Source of the DNA: an uncultured Christensenella sp.
GTDB taxonomy: Bacteria > Bacillota > Clostridia > Christensenellales > CAG-917
Direction of reading: 5' to 3'
Length of the DNA stretch: 64,000 nt
Assembly: GCA_910577815.1 (NCBI GenBank)
Contig: CAJTNO010000006.1
Span: 21,420-85,419, forward strand
Positions 24,042 through 32,700 of the stretch are shown here, in pieces. A program made the position numbers and the translations under genes. Position 1 is the stretch's first letter; every line of letters starts with the position of its first letter. A model generated the notes under the pieces. It searched no databases, was not told the origin of the DNA, and was given only the letters and a program-made list of their open reading frames with translations.

Positions 24042-25328
24042 TTAGTTATCCGCCTCCGCGCTCTGCTCCGGAACGCTATCCCGTATCATTTCAGCCGGCT
24101 CCTGCTCGGAAATACAGGAAATATCGATATCCTCGCCGCTATATCTCTTAACTATTTCCATAGTAAGCGCAAATCCCTCTGCTATGCAATCCCTGCTGAG
24201 ATTTTCATAAGAATCGTATCTGGTATAAAAGTAATCGGGCAAGCGCGAATTGACCGCGCAAAATCCCGAGCTTTTAAAGCCGCCTTGCGTAAACGCCGCG
24301 CTGTCGCTTGCTTCAAAGGGAATTCTATGATTGGAGCATTTAAGCCCGAGCGCATTCGCGCTGTCAAGGATGAGGCTTGTAACCTCCCTGTCGCATTTAA
24401 CAAGTCCCGTCATTTCGCTGCTATTGGCGTTAAGACTACCAAGCTCGCGCAAGGACGCAAGCGAAATAAACGCGGTATTTTCTCTATCTATTTCATTTCC
24501 GTGCTTTTCGCACCAGACCTTAGCGCCTCTGAGACCTACCGCTCCGCTGCCTGTAAGAATTACGCCGACCTCGGTATTTTCAAGCTGAACATCCTTCAAC
24601 GCTCCAAGCATTCTGGCGGCTATAAAGCAGCCCGTAAGATTGTTGTTTGCACCGTTTACTATAACCTTTGTGCTTACTGTAAAGTAGGTTGAAAACAGTA
24701 TGGGAGCAAATATCAAGCCCGCCGCGCCCGCATAAAGCATAGCGCCGCTTGCAATTCCCGCGCCCACGCCGCCAATAAGCACCCAACGCGCAACCGAAAG
24801 AGCCGCAAAATATATAACGCCTATAATGTCTGCAACAACTATCGCTACAGACATAATACCTCCGAAGCGGTATTTAAGGCTGTTCTCAAAGCACGCGTCC
24901 ATATTAGCTACAAAATAAATTCTCTTTTTTGCTTCGCCCGAGCATCTTTTTATTGCCGTGACGTTTTGGGAGGTCATTTCGGGATAAAGAGGGTCCAGCA
25001 TTCTCTTAAACATTACGTACTCGAACAGAAACGGAATGCACCCTACCACAAACAGCAGCAACGCAACCAGGGATGAAAAAAAGTAAGATACTATTCCAAG
25101 CATAAAGCAACTCACGCTTAACGGTATCCAACCCGTAAACGCGGCAGGATTCACCTTAAACTCCTCTTTTTTCACTTCGTCGGCGCAAGCGGACAGCTCC
25201 TCGTAAAAGTACTCCGCGGTCTGTCTTTCGCCCTCGCCTCCCGCATTTCTGCTGCCGAAGCTCTTACAGATATGCTTTATATCTGCGCATATCTTGCCCG
25301 CTACCTCGTGTTTATCGGTTATCATCAT
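24042..25328 (-). CDS. M28-peptidase-fold membrane protein lacking metal ligands
   Basis: The 428-residue product has an N-terminal soluble part (ICKSFGSRNAGGEGERQTAEYFYEEL is the usual M28 entry), two pairs of membrane helices (about residues 70-115 and 160-225) and a C-terminal M28-like half. Where active M28 enzymes bind two zinc ions, residues differ: ANMDA instead of AHYDS, GANNNLTG instead of GANDNASG, SGAVGLRG instead of EExGLxG, and SDSAAF instead of SDHxxF. It is thus probably not a peptidase. A GTG at 25343 would include the ribosome site, so ATG 25328 (AAGGAGAGGATA before it) is chosen. It overlaps the MarR gene by 17 nt. Confidence 0.7.
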   Translation of the reverse strand: MMITDKHEVAGKICADIKHICKSFGSRNAGGEGERQTAEYFYEELSACADEVKKEEFKVNPAAFTGWIPLSVSCFMLGIVSYFFSSLVALLLFVVGCIPFLFEYVMFKRMLDPLYPEMTSQNVTAIKRCSGEAKKRIYFVANMDACFENSLKYRFGGIMSVAIVVADIIGVIYFAALSVARWVLIGGVGAGIASGAMLYAGAAGLIFAPILFSTYFTVSTKVIVNGANNNLTGCFIAARMLGALKDVQLENTEVGVILTGSGAVGLRGAKVWCEKHGNEIDRENTAFISLASLRELGSLNANSSEMTGLVKCDREVTSLILDSANALGLKCSNHRIPFEASDSAAFTQGGFKSSGFCAVNSRLPDYFYTRYDSYENLSRDCIAEGFALTMEIVKRYSGEDIDISCISEQEPAEMIRDSVPEQSAEADN

Positions 25329-25764
25329 TATCCTCTCCTTCACCTGCGCTAAGATTTTTAATGATTATTTCCAACATCAATCCGGTTATTTCAAGAGCCT
25401 TATCCTCTGTACCCCGAGTAGCCAATCTGTAAAAACGATTGTTAGCCTCGTCGATAATTGCGGCGACCTCGAGTCCCTTATCCGTAAGCTTTAAATCCTG
25501 TTCACGCTTATCAACTGCGGATATGGAAATTTCTATAAGCCCCTTATCCTTCAGCGACTTTACGCTGCGCGACACCAAAGCCTTGGACACGTCCGCGTCC
25601 TTTGCAATCGCGCTTGCAGTGGATACGGTTTGCAAGCCGTCCAAAACCGCCACCTCGTTAGGAGACAGCGAATAATCGCTCACGCACCCCGTAATATAAT
25701 CGTTATAGGCGCGCATAAGCGTTCTGAAGGAAGCGAACATATTTTTACACTGCTTTAAATTCAT
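25312..25764 (-). CDS. MarR family transcriptional regulator
   Basis: The 150-residue protein has the winged helix of MarR: ADVSKALVSRSVKSLKDKGLIEIS (recognition helix and wing start) and KREQDLKLTDKGLEVAAII. Helices at both ends form the dimer interface. It is the first gene of a pair with the M28-like membrane protein (overlapping ends), so it probably controls that gene and itself. The ribosome site is weak (GGGATT). An 18-bp imperfect hairpin lies just upstream but is better read as the terminator of the transporter gene. Confidence 0.85.
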   Translation of the reverse strand: MNLKQCKNMFASFRTLMRAYNDYITGCVSDYSLSPNEVAVLDGLQTVSTASAIAKDADVSKALVSRSVKSLKDKGLIEISISAVDKREQDLKLTDKGLEVAAIIDEANNRFYRLATRGTEDKALEITGLMLEIIIKNLSAGEGEDNDDNR

Positions 25765-25781
25765 AATCCCAAATTTACAAT

Positions 25782-25823
25782 AAACCGCCGTGCAGTCGAA
25801 TTAAATCGACGGCGCGACGGTTT
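25782..25823 (-). terminator. Hairpin terminator after the GPH transporter
   Basis: Two 18-nt arms around a six-base loop pair with three mismatches (outer part AAACCG/CGGTTT). It is followed on the minus strand by TTTATT and lies between the transporter stop and the marR start. Confidence 0.65.
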
Positions 25824-25833
25824 AAATCCTTAT

Positions 25834-27726
25834 TTATTCTTTATCCTCGGGTATCTCGGTCTGAGCCGAAGCCTCCGACCGTTCTGCGCAATTCTCTCTT
25901 TCTTCTATGGGAATTGCAACGCCGTCCTCGTTGGGGAATATCTCAAGCGGCGCAAACCCGTGAGCCGCCTTATCTATACTGCCGGCACTGTCTGTTGCAA
26001 GCGCAGCGTTATCCCCTCCTGCGAGAGCCGCTTTCCTGCGGTTGATTTCTTCCTTTGCCTCCTGCTGCTGTTTCTCGTTAAACTTGTAGAAGAACAGCGG
26101 AATAATGGTAAGGAAGAATGATATCGCCGCAATGAGAACAAGCATAATCCACATAGTATCCTTGCCCTGCGCAGTAACCGCGCTCGCATTGCCGGCCTCA
26201 ACGCCTGCCATATAGTAAGCGAGAACACCGACGAATGCGCCGACAGCCATAGCTATTTTATTTATAAGAGTCTGCATTGCAAAGCAGATGCCCTCCGCGC
26301 GCTCGCCCGTTTTAAGCTCGAGATACTCAACCGTATCGCCTATCATTGCATAGGTCAGAATATTTCCGAAGCCCTGCGGTATTCCGCTTATAACCAATGC
26401 GATAATCAGTACAACCGTAGTAACCATACTTGAGTAGTTGCCGTGGTCGAAGGCTATACCTACGATAAACGCTATAAGCATTGCCACGCCGCCGATGACG
26501 TGAGACCAGATATAAGTGTTGCGTTTGCCGAACTTTTTGGTGAAAAACGGAACGAGAAGCGACGCTATAAGTCCGCCGGGAACTATCGCCATTGTAAAGA
26601 GCGAATACATCGACTCCTTATTCATAATATACTTAGCAAAATACAAGCCGCCCGTATATGTAAACAGCATTCTTGCCGCTCCACCGATACCGGACAGAAC
26701 GATAAGCATAAGCGGTTTATTTTTAAACAAAAGCTTGAGATTGTGTTTTAAGGACGGCGGCTTTTCAAAGGACTGATTTCTTTCGGTGGTATTTTTATAT
26801 CCGAGGAAGAAAAGCGGAAGCGCGATAACGCAGCAAACAATGGCAATGATAAAGTAAGTAAATCTTAAATCTTGCATCATACTTGCGCTTGCGCTCTGCT
26901 TAATCTGAAGGAGCGCCGCGCCGCTTTGATTGATATTCAAACCGAGATTGCCGAAGGTTTTCGTAATAGACGCAAGCTTATCCGCGGAAAGCAGGTTTTG
27001 TATGTACGCGCCTACGTTTTCTATTCCGCTGAACATCGCAAAGAACGCGGAATTGGAAGCCACAACCTCCTCTCCTCCGTTTATTGCATTCATAAGCGAT
27101 TGAATTGCCGATACAACAGAGTTATCCGCCGAGGTTATTGCCTGCGTTATAATAGGAGTAAATACTGTGACTATTCCCGCGCCGGCCGTACAGAACAAAC
27201 GCGCGATAGTAAGCAGATTGCCTCTGCGGTAGGTATCGTTTGACATTGCGGTGGAAAGTCCCCAATAAGGCACGTCCGCAACAGTATAGATAACTCCCCA
27301 CACTATGTACAATATAGACAGAGCCGCAAATCCGCCGTCCGTATTCGGATAAAACGGCAAAAAGCACACGACGGTCATCGCCGCAATCGGGAAAGCCATC
27401 CATTTCATATAAGGACGGCACTTGCCCCATTTGGTACGCGTTCTGTCAACTATCGAGCCCATAATCGGGTCGTTAAGCGCGTCGAAGATTCGGGCGCCAA
27501 GCATTAAGAGCGCAACCGCTAAAGCGGGAAATCCTATAGCGTCCGTCATAAACACTGTAAGATACGAGCCTATAACTGTACAGATAAGATTTTGCCCGAA
27601 GCCGCAAAGAGAATAACTCAAGCCCTCTTTAGGTTGCATTTCCCCGTCGCCCGGCGTAGAGCCGAATAAAGTGTGTAAAAACGGCTTTTTATTGCCGTCT
27701 ACAACAGCGTTTTCTTTTTTACCCAT
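25834..27726 (-). CDS. GPH-family sugar/cation symporter
   Basis: The 630-residue MFS-type transporter has the opening EGLSYSLCGFGQNLICTVIGSYLTVFMTDAIG, then ARIFDALNDPIMGSIVDRTRTKWGKCRPY, the signature of the glycoside-pentoside-hexuronide family. There are about 12 membrane spans with an inserted extracellular or loop segment of ~90 residues (about 225-310), and a long soluble C-terminal tail after residue 550 with acidic content. TTG 27738 is possible, but ATG 27726 (MGKKENAVVD) has GGGAGAA before it. It is monocistronic, without a nearby glycosidase, so the sugar cannot be named. Confidence 0.88.
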   Translation of the reverse strand: MGKKENAVVDGNKKPFLHTLFGSTPGDGEMQPKEGLSYSLCGFGQNLICTVIGSYLTVFMTDAIGFPALAVALLMLGARIFDALNDPIMGSIVDRTRTKWGKCRPYMKWMAFPIAAMTVVCFLPFYPNTDGGFAALSILYIVWGVIYTVADVPYWGLSTAMSNDTYRRGNLLTIARLFCTAGAGIVTVFTPIITQAITSADNSVVSAIQSLMNAINGGEEVVASNSAFFAMFSGIENVGAYIQNLLSADKLASITKTFGNLGLNINQSGAALLQIKQSASASMMQDLRFTYFIIAIVCCVIALPLFFLGYKNTTERNQSFEKPPSLKHNLKLLFKNKPLMLIVLSGIGGAARMLFTYTGGLYFAKYIMNKESMYSLFTMAIVPGGLIASLLVPFFTKKFGKRNTYIWSHVIGGVAMLIAFIVGIAFDHGNYSSMVTTVVLIIALVISGIPQGFGNILTYAMIGDTVEYLELKTGERAEGICFAMQTLINKIAMAVGAFVGVLAYYMAGVEAGNASAVTAQGKDTMWIMLVLIAAISFFLTIIPLFFYKFNEKQQQEAKEEINRRKAALAGGDNAALATDSAGSIDKAAHGFAPLEIFPNEDGVAIPIEERENCAERSEASAQTEIPEDKE

Positions 27727-27933
27727 AATTTCTCCCAAACCTTATATTTGCACTAAAATCGCGCAATTCTACAGATATAATTATTCTATCAATATTTATA
27801 TCAACAATCAACCCCTATTTTGTAATTTTCATTTAATTTTAATAAACTAAATGCAAATTATTAAAGTATATGCGCCTAAATACGTATAACTATGCTTCCG
27901 ACAAAAAATCCCACTAAATACTTGCACAAAAAA

Positions 27934-27950
27934 AACGGCTGATAGCCGTT
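27934..27950 (-). terminator. Intrinsic terminator after the flavoprotein gene
   Basis: AACGGCT-GAT-AGCCGTT is followed on the minus strand by eight T residues and lies about 38 nt after the stop at 27988. Confidence 0.88.
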
Positions 27951-27987
27951 TCTTTATTTTAAAGCGTATTTTAGTTTATTGATTAAA

Positions 27988-28614
27988 TCAATCTTTGATA
28001 AAATTAGTCCTTATCTTCGCCCTCGTTTCGGGCACGGGGATTCCGTTTGTCTTTGCGCAATCGATACATTTCAACAGCCAGGACATATTCTCCCCCAGAT
28101 TTCGCATAGTCTGCAAACCCTCCTCGTCTTTAAAAATATCCTCTGGCTTGCTTCCAAACGCCATATTCCAGTAGGTGGACGATACAAGCGGCATTTCCGC
28201 TATCGTAGCGTATTTGTTTAATGTATCTATTGCGGCTGTAGTTCCAGCGCGGCGCGCAACCGCCAACATTGCGGCAGGCTTATGCGAAAACCATCTTTTT
28301 CCCGCATAAAACGCTCTGTCCAAAAAACACAATATCCTTCCGTCGGCGTGAGCGTAATAGGTCGGCGAGCCGAACACAAACCCGTCCGCCTGCTTTGCCT
28401 TGTCTATAAACTCGTTTACAGCGTCGTCGTCAAATATACATCTGTACTTGTCGGCGCACTGTCCGCAGCCGATACAGTCGCGCACGGGATTTGCTCCAAT
28501 CTGAAAAATTTCGGTCTCTATGCCGTTATTTTCAAGCACCTTTGCAACCTCCGTCAGCGCGGTAAAAGTACTTCCGTTTGCTTTGCAGCTTCCATTTAAT
28601 AGTAAAACCTTCAT
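27988..28614 (-). CDS. Flavodoxin-fold NAD(P)H reductase / iron-sulphur flavoprotein
   Basis: The 208-residue protein has the FMN phosphate loop (LLLNGSCKANGSTFTAL), the Cys-rich insertion CIGCGQCADKYRCIF typical of iron-sulphur flavoproteins, and GFVFGSPTYYAHADGRI as the second flavin-binding motif. It probably transfers electrons from ferredoxin or NAD(P)H to a small acceptor. The frame opens at 28635, but ATG 28614 (MKVLLLNG) has GGAGTGA before it. It is a single gene. Confidence 0.88.
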   Translation of the reverse strand: MKVLLLNGSCKANGSTFTALTEVAKVLENNGIETEIFQIGANPVRDCIGCGQCADKYRCIFDDDAVNEFIDKAKQADGFVFGSPTYYAHADGRILCFLDRAFYAGKRWFSHKPAAMLAVARRAGTTAAIDTLNKYATIAEMPLVSSTYWNMAFGSKPEDIFKDEEGLQTMRNLGENMSWLLKCIDCAKTNGIPVPETRAKIRTNFIKD

Positions 28615-28802
28615 ATTCACTCCGATTATGCGCATATACGCAAGTCAATATATGTTCATTTGTTCCTATATTACAACAAACCCGTTGCAATATCAATATC
28701 GAATATCAATATATGTACCTATGTGTATTTTTGCAATCATATTAAAGCTATATCCATATAATTATAATAGAATTATACATCTAATATAACCCAAAATAAA
28801 AA

Positions 28803-29134
28803 TTCACCAGTTGAACTGGTGGTTTTTAATTTGAGGGTAAAACCCTCTGTTATTAGCATAGCGAAATCGCTTACCCGTAGTCCGCCTTTTGCGTTCGCTA
28901 ACCTCCTACTTCTTGAATGGGTCTACCAACTCCGTTATCGTCATTTGTTCTACCTCTTTATCTTCTTTCAGTTGGTTAGCGATATACTCCTTTATCTTCG
29001 CCGTATTCTTCCCAACTGTGTCTACATAATATCCTCTACACCAAAACTCTCTGTTGCGGTACTTGAATTTCATATTTGCCCATTTCTGATAAATCAGCAA
29101 CGAACTTTTCCCCTTCAAAAATCCCATAAAACTC
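28803..29134 (-). mobile_element. IS200/IS605-family remnant
   Basis: The remnant holds the last ~76 codons of tnpA and the right-end hairpin CACCAGT-TGA-ACTGGTG (about 28805-28821), followed by a T tract. The left end and the HUH half of the transposase are missing; the fragment stops exactly where the 110-bp direct repeat starts. No tnpB gene is next to it. Confidence 0.8.
28906..29134 (-). pseudogene. Truncated TnpA transposase (IS200/IS605)
   Basis: Only the C-terminal half remains: FMGFLKGKSSLLIYQKWANM, YRNREFWCRGYYVDTVGKN (catalytic Tyr in GYYVDTVG), then KIKEYIANQLKEDKE and the family ending VDPFKK. The Tyr-containing helix is intact, but the HUH metal site is gone because the 5' half has been replaced by sequence of the tRNA-linked repeat. 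It cannot act on its own, though it could still be recognised by a transposase elsewhere if both ends were present, which they are not. Confidence 0.85.
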
Positions 29135-29244
29135 ACAGTCTGCAAGACTGTTTGTTTTACCTCGCGTTCGTTTCCCTTTCCCTATAAAAAATATCCGCAC
29201 AACTACGTTGTACGGATGCTTTTTGGTACCCCCATAGGGAATCG
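29135..29244. repeat. Direct repeat, copy A (with 3' end of tRNA-Glu)
   Basis: This 110-bp stretch is almost identical to 29342-29452. It contains ACAGTCT-GCA-AGACTGT (a palindrome), a terminator-like hairpin and, at its right, 22 nt equal to the last part of tRNA-Glu including CCA. The tRNA part is incomplete, so no second tRNA is made. Confidence 0.85.
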
Positions 29245-29341
29245 CTCCGCTTGACATTCTATATCTCACCCGCCATACACAGGTTGACATCATCCTCGCC
29301 TATGCTCTCCGTTGTCTGCGCTATCACGCCTGCTCGGACAA

Positions 29342-29452
29342 ACAGTCTGCAAGACTGTTTGTTTTACCTCGCGTTCGTTTCCCTTTCCCTATAAAAAATA
29401 TCCGCACAACTACGTTGTACGGATGTTTTTTTGGTACCCCCATAGGGAATCG
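29342..29452. repeat. Direct repeat, copy B (overlapping tRNA-Glu)
   Basis: This is the second copy; its right end is the 3' part of the complete tRNA-Glu gene. The only clear difference is in the run of T residues next to the CCA end (seven T here, C plus five T in copy A). The distance between copies is 207 bp. Confidence 0.85.
29392..29424 (-). terminator. tRNA-Glu terminator
   Basis: On the minus strand ATCCGTACAAC-GTA-GTTGTGCGGAT forms an 11-bp stem with one G-T pair, followed by a run of T residues, eight bases after the tRNA CCA. Confidence 0.85.
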
Positions 29453-29507
29453 AACCCTAGTTTCCGCCGTGAGAGGGCGACGTCTTGAACCGCTTGACCA
29501 TGAGGGC
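29432..29507 (-). tRNA. tRNA-Glu (anticodon CTC)
   Basis: The 76-nt gene folds into a full cloverleaf: acceptor GCCCTCA with TGGGGGT (wobble pairs at ends), D-arm with AAGCGGTTCAA loop, anticodon stem TCGCC/GGCGG with loop CTCTCAC (anticodon CTC), T-arm TAGGG-TTCGATT-CCCTA, discriminator A and an encoded CCA. The 3' end is duplicated 207 bp away. Confidence 0.95.
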
Positions 29508-29525
29508 GTTTTTAAATGTATTGTG

Positions 29526-29554
29526 ATAATACCATACTTTAAAAAATTACGCAA
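29526..29554 (-). promoter_or_regulatory. tRNA-Glu promoter
   Basis: On the minus strand TTGCGT (29549-29554) and TATTAT (29526-29531) are 17 bp apart, ending about 20 nt before the tRNA 5' end. The rest of the gap up to 29745 is AT-rich with no other feature seen. Confidence 0.6.
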
Positions 29555-29745
29555 CTGATTTTTTGTATTTTTACGGCATTGCTTAAAATTTATATTCTAT
29601 ACGCAAATATCCTACACATTGTATGAAAAATAAATAAACATTTGTAAAAAATGTCAGGACTTGTATATTGAATTTATATTTTAATTATATTACAATTATA
29701 TAAATAATATATGACTAAGGCTTGACCTGTCATTAAGGAGGACTT

Positions 29746-32700
29746 ATGAGAACAAAAACCAAAAGCTTCGCGTCTGTAGCGCTGATGCTCGTTTTGGCTA
29801 TAGTGCTCATATCCGCTATGAGCTACTCCCTTACACCGGGAGTTTCGTTTGCAGCGGCTGACGGCACTATAACATCGATAGACGAAATCGGCGTCGGGCA
29901 TATGAGCGACATACACTACTTCCCGTTGTCGCACTGCTATCAGGACGCATACGGTCCTACATACAAGGACAGCGAATTTTATCATTCCACAACCGGCGAT
30001 ACAAAGCTGGTGCTTGAAAGCGGAATGGTGCTTAACGCAACGATTAAGCAGATTATAGCGGACGGAATTGCAAAAAAAGCTCCGCAATATCTGATTGCAT
30101 CGGGCGACCTATCCAAAAACGGCGAGCGCGTCGCGCTTATTGACGTTGCAAACTCTCTGCGCTATTTGCAGAATGAAATGCGCAAGCTCGATGGATATGA
30201 AAACTTCCAAGTATTCGCCACTGTAGGCAACCACGACCTTTACAACCATAACGGCGCGCTGTACTCGCAGGAGGACGGAAAGTCAAGACCTGCGGATATG
30301 ATTACCGCTATGCAGTTTGCAATGATATTTGCGGGACTCGGTTTTCCCGAGGTTTCTCTCGACACCGCCGAGGAAGGCAGACTGACTCTTACCGACTATT
30401 TGCCTGCCGAATACTGGTATTCAAACTATACGAGCGGTTACGTTGCTTCCGATAACGCTCAAAATCTGGAAATAGCATACTATTCCCCTGCTCTCGCTCA
30501 AATCGCCAATAAAAAAACGTCCTCCGAAATCCTTGATTGCTATTTCAATGTCGGCGACGGTCTAAATCAACTCACTTATTTTGCAAGCCTTACGGATAAG
30601 ACAGGTTATTCCTTTGCTATAATCGATTCCTCCGACCGCGAGGAAACCGACTCGGGCGCGCTCGTGCGTATCAGTCAAAAGGAATTCGACAAGATGCCTG
30701 CAAGCTCACAGCCTAAGACCGTCTACCTCGACAACGGCAACAGCAACGTCGAAATAGATTTGGCAAATCCCCAAAATCCGGGCGAGGCGTTCAATCAAAC
30801 GGAAAAGGCGGTTTATCGCCGTACTCCCGTGCAGCACATCACAGGCGGTCGCATCACTACCGAGTGCCTCGATTGGGTGGAAATACAGTGCAATAAGCAA
30901 AATACCGCAAATATGGAGGAAACTATAATATCAAGCTTCCACCATAACGTGCTCCCCCACTTCGAGCAGGAGGATGATATCCTTAAGGACTTCACCCTCT
31001 ACAACTGGGAATACACCGCCAAGCGCTTCCTCGATATGGGTATCCGCTACTCCCTCACGGGACATATGCACGCGTCCGACGCTATGTCTTATACCGACGT
31101 GGAAGGTCGCACCCTCTACGATTTCGAAACAGGCTCTACAATCAGCTACTCCTCGCCCCGCCGCTATCTCACCTTTGAGCGCAATAACTGCGACGGAAAG
31201 CTCGGAGAACAGCTCACATCAGAGGTTCACGTTCTCGGAAATATTAAGGAAATAGCAAGCGACAATATCGCAAACGCTCCCGTCTGGAACGACGCAAGCT
31301 ATCAAGCTGCGATTGCCAATTACAAGTCCATCCCCGAAACAAACGTAGAAGAACGTGCTCAGGCGTGGCAGAATGTTGTAAAGACTAACCCCGATTATCT
31401 TACCTATATCATAAGATACGACGAGTTTGCAAAGCTTACCAACCCCGACACGATGTATAACGACTTTATCAGCCAGGACATCTACTGCATTATCGTGGAC
31501 AGAATGGTTGACCACTTTATCAATCAAAGCACCATAGACGGATTACTCGACACCGCACACGAATTCATCCTCGGATTAGACAAAAATCCGTCCTTCACTG
31601 TAAAAATGGTATTGAACGCTCTCGGCGTCAACGGCGTTATCCTTGACAAAGCCGCAGATTATATGATTGATACCATCCTCTACAACCTTTACGGCAATAA
31701 AGGCTATCCTGATAATAAGAGCAATTCAACGCTTGAGTATGTACTTTCCATAGTAAACGGAATACTCGACCTTGAATACGGCGACGCAACCGTAGGCACC
31801 GAGAGTTCAAATCCCAACAAAACCAATGTCGGAAAGCTCAAGGTTCGCGAGCTTGCAAGCTTCATTATGATGTCGCATTCCGCAGGCAACGAAATTTCCT
31901 TTGACGAAACATATGCTTCAATAGACGCTAAATTCGGTCATAACGACGCAGATTACGGAGATAATCACTATCGCTATAAACAACCTACCAATCCCGTTTT
32001 CCGCAAACGTATGCTCGCTGCCTTAAAGGATTTCGACAAACAGCTCAAGAACGGTGAGGTTGTAAAGGTTCTTATCGATTCCATTCTCGACCCCCTGTTT
32101 AATAACGAGGATTCTATCCTGAAAACATTGTTGAATTATAAGTTCGATTTCAGCAAAGCCGATTTAACTCCCGAGGAGTTCAAAAAAGTCGAAGAATTGT
32201 TTGGAACAAAACTGAAAAACTTAGGTGAATTAGCGGGAATGATAGGCATTAAACTACCTGAAAACGTGTCTTTGTCATATGATGCAAAATCCGTTAGCCT
32301 AAATGATATCCTAACCGACCTATTTCCCGTTGCCAAGCCTCTTATCGGCAGTATGCTCGGCTTCAATATGGTTGGCGACAATATTATAGAGGTTGTGGAA
32401 AATTTCCTTAACGACTACCTCACCCAAAGCTTCTACGTAGGTCTCGGCGGAATTGCAAGCAATATAGTAACGGCATTTGCAACCGATATTTATCCCGACT
32501 TAGCCGACCAGCTCAATCCCGCGACTCCGTTTGCTATTCAGCCCTTCGGCGAATACACGTATGCGGGCGAAAAGATGTCCTATGTGGGCAGCAAAAACAT
32601 AGTATCGTCCGTAAACGCTTCATTTAACGCCGCAACGCAGGATAACGGCAGAGTTCCAAGCCGCGTCACTGCCAACTTCGATACTATAAACAGCACAACG

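Noticed and set aside
29223..29244. Second tRNA-Glu gene
   Set aside because: Only the last 21-22 nt of the tRNA are present; there is no anticodon or D arm.
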